Shown: piece by piece, positions 36,501-43,112 of the stretch
Layout of the letters: each line of letters starts with the position of its first letter
How positions within the stretch are numbered: the first letter of the stretch is position 1
Assembly (NCBI GenBank): GCA_031296215.1
Contig: JARLGE010000346.1
Coordinates: forward strand, 1-45,797
From: Occallatibacter sp.
GTDB lineage: Bacteria; Acidobacteriota; Terriglobia; Terriglobales; Acidobacteriaceae
DNA length: 45,797 nt
Direction of reading: 5' to 3'
Position numbers and translations under genes: made by a program
The notes under the pieces: generated by a model
Database searches by the model: none
What the model saw: only the letters and a program-made list of their open reading frames with translations
Told to the model about the DNA's origin: nothing

Positions 36501-36791
36501 TCGTTCGACCTGCGCCTCAAGAAGAAGTTCTCGTTTGGCGAACGTCTCTCTCTGAGCTTGATCGGAGAGGGATTCAACCTGGCTAACCAGGTGAACATTC
36601 GCGGATCGAATACGGCCAACTTCTCTGGCCGCAACATTTCAATCGGACCCTGCGAACAAACCACCCCCGGTTCTTGCCAGAGCAATCCGGCGGTTCAGGC
36701 CAATTTCTTTTCGCCCGCGAGCGTGGCGGGCGGATTCTTTGGCTCTGGCGGCCCGCGCGCCTTTCAATTCGCCGCGCGCCTGGAGTTCTAG
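33594..36791 (+). CDS. Oar-like TonB-dependent receptor with carboxypeptidase-regulatory-like domain
   Basis: This 1065-residue protein has a signal peptide (MRKLAFALCLLTLCIATGMQAQ), then a carboxypeptidase-regulatory domain (about 27-105: TVSGIVKDSQGALVQGARV to LVNAKGFATAQYAG). A plug with IPLNGRNFLELAYLIPGN, NITIDGGDNNDEVVGG and VGRSGNSIINIISRSGTNSFHGSAF (about 140-250) leads into the long barrel, which ends with an aromatic residue (FAARLEF), the outer-membrane signal. Oar-type receptors of this kind are highly amplified in Acidobacteriota, with mostly unknown substrates. GGAGG precedes the ATG by 8 bases. It is divergent from the permease operon and is followed 12 bp later by an AhpD-like gene. 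A cysteine-rich extracellular segment (about 650-780) is noticeable. Confidence 0.93.
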   Translation: MRKLAFALCLLTLCIATGMQAQTPTSTVSGIVKDSQGALVQGARVQITNTAQGTTRESVTNANGFYSIPDLIPGEYRGLVNAKGFATAQYAGVVLEAGRTFTLDAALTPATQVTTVNVTAAAQTVDLEQSMIQGQITENTIESIPLNGRNFLELAYLIPGNRPAPTFDPTKTNTLEISSAGGFGRGGNITIDGGDNNDEVVGGTLSNLPEDSIGEFQIATARFTAEVGRSGNSIINIISRSGTNSFHGSAFMFERNRNLQALPATFDAGQPKPPFDREQYGGSLGGPLAKDKLWWFSSAEYRDQNADIQTGTRNFATGAIEHTAAATPLRDLLLSNRLDYHLNGANSLSGRFSFNRSTDTAQASASSSTPLSTAAERQNSLNRFNSVEAAWTSVLSRSRTNELSFHYDNFYNNIPPYPQDASLTDPSLALGSELIFPDLADGANFNLPQTTFLNRSQLRDGLTMALGKHALKVGGEFQHYTAHGIINPFGNGTIFLTSDFGFADLNGDGVVNDLDIPVAVAIHSTAPVVPVPIPQVGDSYLAFFAQDDWRVRPNLTFTLGLRWEYDSDLTGTSSDHDPCPNLTSTPSQPCVWMANVIDLKKHPDTKDLGPRVGFTWDPYRHGKTVFRGGYGIYYDRIILETGAEERVQNDRALAVTQYAGSGCFSPDAPPYIPPLGQCFFPNASFLPGTPTLAAPFSGQHQTGGVGIIAMGPDSHHPLYQQFSLGFQQEAGSDWLASADVLHVFGERQLIGSLLRATDSTSPDISCPGNNVPCTITDPVTGISDNITLIQSGAKSWYDGLLVSLAHRESKIGKIGYQYNVSYTLSKTLDYSDDDQLTNNNADEQVNLAEGVSGLRKEKGYALTDELHRLTFYGDAQLPYGFSLAPIYTYGSGVPANTFLPSTAINGASGARLPLLPRNALGREVRNSKQLNALIDKWNALPACPGAYPCQAGGQIANVPANIDFSSPFSSFDLRLKKKFSFGERLSLSLIGEGFNLANQVNIRGSNTANFSGRNISIGPCEQTTPGSCQSNPAVQANFFSPASVAGGFFGSGGPRAFQFAARLEF

Positions 36792-36803
36792 CGGGAGACC
36801 CGC

Positions 36804-37478
36804 ATGCCCTTGCCCGAATACGAAAAGATCGCACGGGCGGCCCGAGACTTCGGGTCGCCTGTGCCTACGAACCTGAGTCTCATTGAGGAGAGCGAAGCCA
36901 CCAGAGAGGTGGCCGCGTTGTATGACCACTTCCGCACTCACTTCGGCCGGCCCGATGTGCCCCTAATCCTGAAGTGTTTTGCGACTCATCCACCTCTATT
37001 GCGGCACATGATGGATCTGGCAGAGGACCTAATCTTCGCCGATGGCTCGCTGGGCAGGAAGCACAAGGAGATGATTGCCACGCTTGTCTCCACGCTGAAC
37101 TCATGCGCTTACTGTGCAGACAGTCACGGCTTCTTCCTTCGCGTGCATGGAGGGAGTTCACAGGTGGTTGCTGCCATTCAAGCCGATGAACTTGGCTCGC
37201 CCGAATTCACCCCGAGCGAACAGGCGCTTCTTGGCTTTGTGCGCAAGGTCAACGTGAGCTCGAACGAGATTACCAGCGAAGATGTGGACCGGATGCTTCA
37301 GTCCGGCTGGAACGGACTGCAGGTTGCCGAGGCTGTCCACGTTACCGCTCTGTTCGCCACATTCAACCGCGTGGTCAACGCGTTTGGGCTCGGGTCGCAG
37401 GGGCTGCTTGCACTTTATGATGGCGACACACAGAGCTCTCTCAACGAGAACACGAGCGCAGAAAGGACTGACCGATGA
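36804..37478 (+). CDS. AhpD-like (peroxidase-related, carboxymuconolactone decarboxylase family) protein, copy 3
   Basis: The 224-residue protein is of a different subgroup from copies 1 and 2 but has the same active site: Cys101-x2-Cys104 and His108 in LNSCAYCADSHGFF, preceded by LGRKHKEMIATLVST. Residues about 25-95 form a helical N-terminal extension (ATREVAALYDHFRTHFGRPDVPLI). The second half has QLLGF-like ALLGFVRKVN and a C-terminal helix FATFNRVVNAFG typical of peroxidase-related enzymes. It lies 12 bp after the receptor gene and overlaps the next (broken) AhpD-like gene in an ATGA arrangement. It is therefore part of the same transcription unit as the receptor. Confidence 0.88.
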   Translation: MPLPEYEKIARAARDFGSPVPTNLSLIEESEATREVAALYDHFRTHFGRPDVPLILKCFATHPPLLRHMMDLAEDLIFADGSLGRKHKEMIATLVSTLNSCAYCADSHGFFLRVHGGSSQVVAAIQADELGSPEFTPSEQALLGFVRKVNVSSNEITSEDVDRMLQSGWNGLQVAEAVHVTALFATFNRVVNAFGLGSQGLLALYDGDTQSSLNENTSAERTDR

Positions 37479-37708
37479 GTACGACATTGCCGAGTGCATC
37501 CCAGGCCGCACCGTCCATGTTTCTTCCGGACGTGGAGAACAATCCGCAGCCCAGTCCCTACTTCGACCTGATTGCGGCGGCCAAATCGTCCGGGTCGGAG
37601 TACTAGCGCATCTGGAATCTGCTTGCATTCCGGCCCAAGGCGGCTGACTTTCTGGCGCGCCTCTCGCAGGAAATCGTGCATGAGGGCGCATGCAGGGGTT
37701 GCGGCTAA
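37475..37708 (+). pseudogene. Truncated AhpD-like gene with an internal stop
   Basis: ATG 37475 overlaps the preceding stop (ATGA). The frame reads MSTTLPSASQ, then MFLPDVENNPQPSPYFDLIAAA and SGSEY, followed by a TAG at 37604-37606. Past the stop the same frame continues RIWNLLAFRPKAADFLARLSQEIVHEGA and ends at TAA 37706-37708. This is the N-terminal helical part that precedes the CxxC in AhpD-like/carboxymuconolactone decarboxylase-family proteins. Its catalytic half is missing: no CxxC follows before the next gene. A tryptophan codon (TGG to TAG) is a plausible origin of the stop. So a fourth paralogue existed here and was lost by truncation and a nonsense change. The call rests on reading across the stop. 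Confidence 0.7.
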
Positions 37709-37869
37709 CCTTTACAGAGATGTGGCATTTGGGGCCATCCCCCACACCGGTACGCCTTCCTCCACTGCCAACCCTCTTCCACGGCGGCGCACTCTTCTCT
37801 GGCACTTGCTTTTCAAAGCCAATTGGATTCTAATTTCGCTCGGTGGAGACACCGCGAAAGCCCGTCGCC

Positions 37870-40179
37870 ATGTGCTCTGCGCAATGGCCCGCACCAGCCG
37901 TTCAAACGGCTTTGGCGCTTATTGGGTTCAGTGCTGTCCTCGGACAGATTGTCCTCATGCGGGAGCTGATGGTTGTTTTCAACGGCAACGAGATGTCGCT
38001 GGGCATCCTCTTGGCGACGTGGCTCTTTTGGACCGCTGCCGGCAGCAGCCTCGGCAGCTTCTTGCGACTGGGCAAGCGCAATCCGCGCAACACGGCCGCC
38101 GCACTCGAATGTCTTCTGGCCGCCTGCCTGCCGCCGACGATAGGTGCGTTGCGCGTCTCCAAATCCTATTTGCAGACTGTACCCGGTGAACTTGTTGGGC
38201 CGCTGCCGATGCTGCTCTCGTCCCTGGTTTGTCTGTGCATGTTTTGCGCGATCTCAGGAGCACTTTTCGTGGTTGCGGCGCGGATGGTCGAATTCGAGTG
38301 CAAGGCGTCGTTGCGCATCGCCGCCAGTTCCGCTTACCTCTTTGAGGCCGTGGGCTCCGCTCTGGGTGGGATTATGGCCAGCACTGTGTTCCTGCGCTTT
38401 CTCGAGGCTTTCCAGATCGCGGCCATCGTAGCCCTGTGCAACCTGTGCATGGCGGCAACTTTGTGGCTGCGCATGAGCCGCAAGAGAATGGTTGCGCTCG
38501 CCGGGTTCGCGGCGCTTATTGCGATTCCACTGCTTCTCTTGGTTGCGTCGTGGCTGAACAACCTGTCACAGGCGAGGTTGTGGCGAGGCTTTCATCTGCT
38601 TGAATCGCGCGATACGATTTACGGCAACCTGGCGGTGACCGAAACCGGAACGCTTCGCAGCATCTATGAAAATGGCGCAATGCTGGCCAATGTCCCGGAC
38701 GAAAACGCCGCCGAAGAGGAGGTTCACTACTCCTTGCTGGAGCATCCGGCGCCGCGCCATGTGCTTCTGATCGGCGGCGGGGTAAACGGGAGTATCGCTC
38801 AGGCGCTGAAGCACCCCAGCATCGAGCGAATCGACTATGTTGAACTGGATCCCGCGCTCATCGATATGGCGCGCCGGTTCTTCCCTGAGCAGTCTGCTTT
38901 GAATTCGGATTCGCGTGTACACATTCACTACGCCGATGGCAGGCGCTATCTGAAGGCGGCCGGCGGCGCGTTCGACGTAATCATTCTCGACGTGCCGGAC
39001 CCGCAGACCGCGCAGTTGAATCGGTTTTACACCGAGGAGTTTTTCAGCTCCGCTCGCGACCACCTTGCGCCGGGTGGCCTGCTTGCACTGGAACTTCGTT
39101 CGTCCGAGGAGACCATGAGTCCGGACCTCAGGGAGTTTCTGCGCTGCATTCGGCACACTCTGAACGGAGTGTTCCCCAATGTCGCGGTGATTCCCGGCGA
39201 AACGATCCATCTCTTTGGCGCTATGCGGCCCGATGTCCTGACCAGCGCCCCCGGCACTTTGATGGCGCGATTGCGCGAGCGGCACATTCACACGGAGTAT
39301 GTCCGGGAATACTTCATCCCTTACCGCATGACGCCCGATCGCATGGAGCAGGTGCGGGAGCAATTGCAGCCGCTCGCGTCCACGCCGGTGAATCGCGATT
39401 TCGAACCGATCGCCTATTACTTCGACGTCGTGCTTTGGGGTACACAGTTCAAGTCAGGCTATGCAAACTGGTTCCGCGCCGCGGCACACATACCATTCCG
39501 CACTGTCCTCTTCGCGGTGCTGGTTGTCCTGTCGCTCGCCGCTGCGCTGCCGATGTTCTGGCCAACGCGCGGAAGCCGTGCCCGCCCCGCTGCGGCGCAT
39601 TGCACTGCGGCGACGGGCTTCACTCTCATGGCATTGCAAATCTGCCTTCTGCTCGCGTTTCAGTCAATCTACGGGTACGTCTACCACCAACTTGCCATCC
39701 TCATCGGCCTGAGCATGGCCGGCATTGCACTGGGAAGCTGGCTGGGCATCCGGCGGATTGAGTCGGGCGGACGCTCGCCCTGCCTCCGGATGGCAGCAAC
39801 CCAGTTTCTGCTCGCCCTTTCCGCTCCTGCGCTTCTGTTTGTGGTCAGCCTGCTGGCGAGAATCTCCGGAATCGCAACCATGTGGATCGCGGCGCAGTTG
39901 GTCTTCCCCGCATTGGCCGCTCTGTCGGGAATCCTGGGTGGCTATCAGTTTCCCGTTGCGGCCGATATCTTTCTTCATGACACCAAGGGCAAAGCAGGAT
40001 GCGGGGCACTCTATGCCATCGACCTGCTGGGTGGATGCGTGGGCGCTCTGGTGCTGAGCAGCTATATGATCCCGGTGTTCGGATTCTGGAAAACCGCCTG
40101 GCTATGCATGGCAATCAATCTTGTGCCGGCCCTGGCCGCCATGCAGGCCAGCCTGCCAATGAGAAGCGTTCGGACGTAA
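37870..40179 (+). CDS. Membrane-embedded spermidine-synthase-like protein
   Basis: This protein (769 residues from ATG 37870; a GTG at 37843 is in frame) has an N-terminal membrane domain with about six helices (ALIGFSAVLGQIVLMRELMV; FNGNEMSLGILLATWLFWTAAGSSLG). A soluble class I methyltransferase-like domain (about 240-500) follows, and then a second membrane half of about seven helices (about 530-765). The soluble part shows the spermidine synthase pattern: LLIGGGVNGSIAQAL (about 299-313), VELDPALIDMA, ADGRRYL and LDVPDPQTAQLNRFYTEEFF, with an Asp-Pro-rich catalytic loop. Such fusions are known in bacteria and archaea, but polyamine synthesis by them is mostly untested. It is convergent with the MEMO-AMMECR1 gene, 156 bp away. 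Neither start has a good ribosome binding site. Confidence 0.82.
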   Translation: MCSAQWPAPAVQTALALIGFSAVLGQIVLMRELMVVFNGNEMSLGILLATWLFWTAAGSSLGSFLRLGKRNPRNTAAALECLLAACLPPTIGALRVSKSYLQTVPGELVGPLPMLLSSLVCLCMFCAISGALFVVAARMVEFECKASLRIAASSAYLFEAVGSALGGIMASTVFLRFLEAFQIAAIVALCNLCMAATLWLRMSRKRMVALAGFAALIAIPLLLLVASWLNNLSQARLWRGFHLLESRDTIYGNLAVTETGTLRSIYENGAMLANVPDENAAEEEVHYSLLEHPAPRHVLLIGGGVNGSIAQALKHPSIERIDYVELDPALIDMARRFFPEQSALNSDSRVHIHYADGRRYLKAAGGAFDVIILDVPDPQTAQLNRFYTEEFFSSARDHLAPGGLLALELRSSEETMSPDLREFLRCIRHTLNGVFPNVAVIPGETIHLFGAMRPDVLTSAPGTLMARLRERHIHTEYVREYFIPYRMTPDRMEQVREQLQPLASTPVNRDFEPIAYYFDVVLWGTQFKSGYANWFRAAAHIPFRTVLFAVLVVLSLAAALPMFWPTRGSRARPAAAHCTAATGFTLMALQICLLLAFQSIYGYVYHQLAILIGLSMAGIALGSWLGIRRIESGGRSPCLRMAATQFLLALSAPALLFVVSLLARISGIATMWIAAQLVFPALAALSGILGGYQFPVAADIFLHDTKGKAGCGALYAIDLLGGCVGALVLSSYMIPVFGFWKTAWLCMAINLVPALAAMQASLPMRSVRT

Positions 40180-40214
40180 ACGCCTAAGGACTTTTCCGTA
40201 AATCGCGCATCCGA

Positions 40215-40318
40215 GTAGCGCCGGTCTCCAGACCGGCTGTACTGGCGGCGTCCACGCCGCCAGAGTCCGTGTGCGGGCCGGAGGCCCACACGACAGCCGA
40301 CCTGGAGGTCAGCGCTAC
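40215..40318. repeat. 104-bp compound palindromic repeat (REP/MITE-like)
   Basis: The element is bounded by two 26-base inverted arms (40215-40240 and 40293-40318) that pair with few mismatches; the outer ends are GTAGCGC and GCGCTAC. Inside are two further hairpins: a perfect one with 10-base arms (40242-40251 and 40254-40263) and a near-perfect one at about 40269-40291. It sits between convergent genes. Elements with such GTAGCGC ends and CCGGTCTCCAGACCGG-like arms recall dispersed palindromic repeats in bacterial genomes. Only one copy is in this window, so dispersal is inference. No ORF and no clear target duplication are seen. Confidence 0.7.
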
Positions 40319-40335
40319 CCATATGCCGATAAGCT

Positions 40336-41850
40336 CTAAGGCCTGTGCTCGCCGAAGACCACCGCTGTGAATGCGAATATATCGGTGCTCTCATCCTTCC
40401 AGCAATCGCGGGGCATGCCGGCCTTGACGCAGGTCTGTTCCAAGAACGTCAGCCTGTCCCACTTTTGCTCCACCGGCACCTGGGGAAGCAGGAGGCCTTC
40501 ATAGTCTCCATTCTTCATCAGCAGCCCGTGCTCGCCGACCTTGATGTCGTGCGTGTCAAGGACGCGGCGGAGGGGCGAGAGAACCGAGACCTCGTATGCG
40601 AGCTGCGGCAGTTCGGCAGCCGCGACCGGCTGGAATCGCGGATCGCGCAACGCCGCCAGCGTGGCTGTGTCGCGCACCGTGAGGTAGAGAGGCTTCACTG
40701 CCGAGGTGTAGCCGATGCACCCGCGCAACGCTCCCGACTTGGTGATGGTGACAAAAGCTCCGCGTTCCTCGTTGAGACGCACATCTGAAACCGCGTCCGG
40801 ACTATACGATTCATTCTGCCCCACCGCGCGCTCCACCGACTTGCGGGCCAGAGCGAGCAGGTCGCTCTTCTCCTGCTGGCTGAGCGAGAACGGCTCTTGC
40901 TCCGCCGCTCCGTGCGGGGCTCTGACAAACAGATCCGCGCTGTATCCAACCACGCGCGAGCGGTCCCCGGAAGTATCGCCCGAATTGGCGTACTTGAGTA
41001 CGACGGCCTGGTTCGCGCCCATGCGCTCGGCCGCAATCATCGCGGCCACAATGGGCGCGCCTCCGCAGGCCTCCCAGGTTCTAGTCTCGAAGTTGCGCGA
41101 CATGCTGAGGTAGTCCCAGGCCTCGAGCGCATTCAGCGTTTTGTGGTCGATCGTCTCGGCGTCGTTGTAGGGATGATAGTGAGACAGATCGGAACTGGCC
41201 AGCACCAGCGTGTCGCCGCCGTGGATCATCTTCGCCAGGGCCACGCCCAGCGCGCGGCTGCTTTCATAGCTCTGGTCTCCCATGACGATGGGAACGATCT
41301 CAAAACTGCCCAGAACCCTCTGCAGCCACGGCAGTTCGACCTCGATTGCATGCTCGGCGCCTGCCGGCGTGGGATCGTGCCCCTTGGTGGAGAGCCGGAT
41401 GCTGGAATTCATCTTCGTCAATTGCCGCGCAAACTCTTTGTCGACCGGAATTGTGCCCAGCGGCGTTGCATAGGCATCGCCTTCATACACAGAGGTGAAA
41501 TCGAAGGCCTCGAAGTGCGAGGGCGCAATCACCACCACGCGAGAGTACCTCTTCCCTTTTAACGCAGCGTAGGTGAATGCAGCCACAGGACCGGAGTACG
41601 GATAGCCTGCGTGTGGCGCAACCGCGGCGATGATTGGTCCTGCGATGGTCTGCGCAGGCACATGCGCCAGCATGTCGTCGATCATTGCCGAAAGCGCCAC
41701 CGGGTCGGCTGGATAGAAGCTTCCCGCGACTCTGCTCTGCCTCACCTTTTGTTGATTGACGGCGCAAGCCTGCTGCAAAGGGGCGATGACCAGTATCGCG
41801 GCAATTTGAACCGTTACCCAAAGCAATCTCGAATCCACTATGAGATGCAT
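40336..41850 (-). CDS. AmmeMemoRadiSam system fusion protein: MEMO (system B) plus AMMECR1 (system A) domains
   Basis: This 504-residue protein begins with a hydrophobic signal (WVTVQIAAILVIAPLQQAC, about 11-29; the lipobox is not canonical), which suggests export or membrane anchoring. The MEMO domain (about 40-325) has metal-ligand-type residues His80 (VAPHAGYPYSG), His112 (APSHFEAFDF) and Cys262 (EACGGAPI). The two histidines are spaced 32 residues apart as in human MEMO1. The AMMECR1 domain (about 330-500) includes the signature LRGCIGYT (about 375-382). ATG 41850 is chosen with AGGAG upstream; the longer frame overlaps the radical SAM gene. The pair of domains, normally separate in bacteria and archaea, is fused. 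It is the last gene of a DUF362-radical SAM operon. Biochemical role is unknown in bacteria. Confidence 0.9.
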   Translation of the reverse strand: MHLIVDSRLLWVTVQIAAILVIAPLQQACAVNQQKVRQSRVAGSFYPADPVALSAMIDDMLAHVPAQTIAGPIIAAVAPHAGYPYSGPVAAFTYAALKGKRYSRVVVIAPSHFEAFDFTSVYEGDAYATPLGTIPVDKEFARQLTKMNSSIRLSTKGHDPTPAGAEHAIEVELPWLQRVLGSFEIVPIVMGDQSYESSRALGVALAKMIHGGDTLVLASSDLSHYHPYNDAETIDHKTLNALEAWDYLSMSRNFETRTWEACGGAPIVAAMIAAERMGANQAVVLKYANSGDTSGDRSRVVGYSADLFVRAPHGAAEQEPFSLSQQEKSDLLALARKSVERAVGQNESYSPDAVSDVRLNEERGAFVTITKSGALRGCIGYTSAVKPLYLTVRDTATLAALRDPRFQPVAAAELPQLAYEVSVLSPLRRVLDTHDIKVGEHGLLMKNGDYEGLLLPQVPVEQKWDRLTFLEQTCVKAGMPRDCWKDESTDIFAFTAVVFGEHRP

Positions 41851-41870
41851 TGCAAATCTCCTCTGTTCCG

Positions 41871-43085
41871 CTATGCATGCCAGACACCCGGGATCGGATG
41901 CCGGCAAAAGGGGCAACAACTGTTGCGAATCAGCATCTTGCTCGCTGTAAACCCGACCCGTTCCACCAAAAGGCGCTTGCACTGGGGGCAGTACGTATTT
42001 TGCGCGGGGTGCCCAGGCACATTCCCGATGTAGACGTAGTGCAGCCCCTCGGCATCCGCAATCGCCTTGGCGCGTTCCAGGGTCTCGACCGGCGTGATGG
42101 GCAGGTTTTTCAGCAGATATTCCGGGTGAAACTGCGTAAAATGCAGGGGCACATCCGCCCCCAGGTTGGCTTTGACCCATTGCGCAAGGCCGCGGATTTC
42201 CGCTTCGCCGTCATTGAGCGTGGGTACCGTCAGGTAAACAATCTCCGTCCACTTGCCCATTTTCTTGAGCCTGACCAGCGAATCGAGCACCGGCTTCAAT
42301 TCACCGTTGACCACCTTCTGGTAATACGATTCCGTGAACGCCTTCAGGTCGATCTTGACCGCGTCCATCTTCCCGTAAGCGGCCTTCAGCGGCTCTTCCT
42401 GGATGTATCCGTTGGATACGACAATGCTGCGGATGCCGGCTGCGTGTCCGGCATCCGCCGTGTCCATCAGGAATTCGCTGAAGACGACCGGCTCGCTATA
42501 GGTGTAGGCAATCGTCGGACAGTCATACTGCTTCGCCAGTTCGACAACCCTTTGCGGCGGAGCGTAATCGGCGGGAATCTGCTCCGGACGCGACTGGGAG
42601 ATGTCCCAGTTCTGACAGAATTTGCAATTCACGTTGCATCCGGCCGTCGCCAGGGAGAAAGCGACGGTTCCGGGCAGGTAGTGGAACAGCGGCTTCTTCT
42701 CGATTGGATCCACGTGCGCCGCGCAAACCCGCGAATGCACCAGTGTGTAGTAGGTTCCGCCACGATTCTCGCGCACGCCGCAGTAGCCGCGTTCGCGGTC
42801 TCCCACCTTGCATTCGCGCGGACACAGCTTGCACTTGATTTTTCGATTCTCAAGCTTTTCGTAGAACCTTGCTTCGGCAACGAATCGCGCGTCATCCGGG
42901 CTCTGTTGCCCGGTCCACGCCGCGGCTGCGGCAGCCGGCTCGGCCACCTCGCCCATCCCCAGGGCTGCTCCCGACGCCAGGGCGCATTTCAGAAACGATC
43001 GGCGATCGAACGAACAGAACGACCGGCTTCGCTCGCCGGGAAAACCGAGACTCATGGCCCCTTGCCCATTCAACTCGCGGTACAT
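41871..43085 (-). CDS. AmmeMemoRadiSam system radical SAM enzyme with a Tat signal
   Basis: The 404-residue enzyme has the radical SAM motif Cx3Cx2C at Cys150, Cys154 and Cys157 (AGCNVNCKFCQNWDIS), which holds a [4Fe-4S] cluster that cleaves S-adenosylmethionine. It also has the family's N-terminal CKLCPRECKVG...GYCGVREN and the C-terminal Cys-rich CPQCKRLL and CCPFCRHPIPGVWH parts. A twin-arginine signal, DRRSFLKCALASGAALG, lies at about 27-43, so a folded iron-sulfur enzyme may be sent across the membrane. Start at 43085 is supported by GGGAGG six bases upstream; a second start at 43055 keeps the signal too. It is 27 bp after the DUF362 gene and 20 bp before the MEMO-AMMECR1 gene. Its substrate is unknown, though the trio is conserved. 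Confidence 0.9.
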   Translation of the reverse strand: MYRELNGQGAMSLGFPGERSRSFCSFDRRSFLKCALASGAALGMGEVAEPAAAAAAWTGQQSPDDARFVAEARFYEKLENRKIKCKLCPRECKVGDRERGYCGVRENRGGTYYTLVHSRVCAAHVDPIEKKPLFHYLPGTVAFSLATAGCNVNCKFCQNWDISQSRPEQIPADYAPPQRVVELAKQYDCPTIAYTYSEPVVFSEFLMDTADAGHAAGIRSIVVSNGYIQEEPLKAAYGKMDAVKIDLKAFTESYYQKVVNGELKPVLDSLVRLKKMGKWTEIVYLTVPTLNDGEAEIRGLAQWVKANLGADVPLHFTQFHPEYLLKNLPITPVETLERAKAIADAEGLHYVYIGNVPGHPAQNTYCPQCKRLLVERVGFTASKMLIRNSCCPFCRHPIPGVWHA

Positions 43086-43112
43086 GTTCAACCTCCCAGT
43101 CACGCGCAGTGT

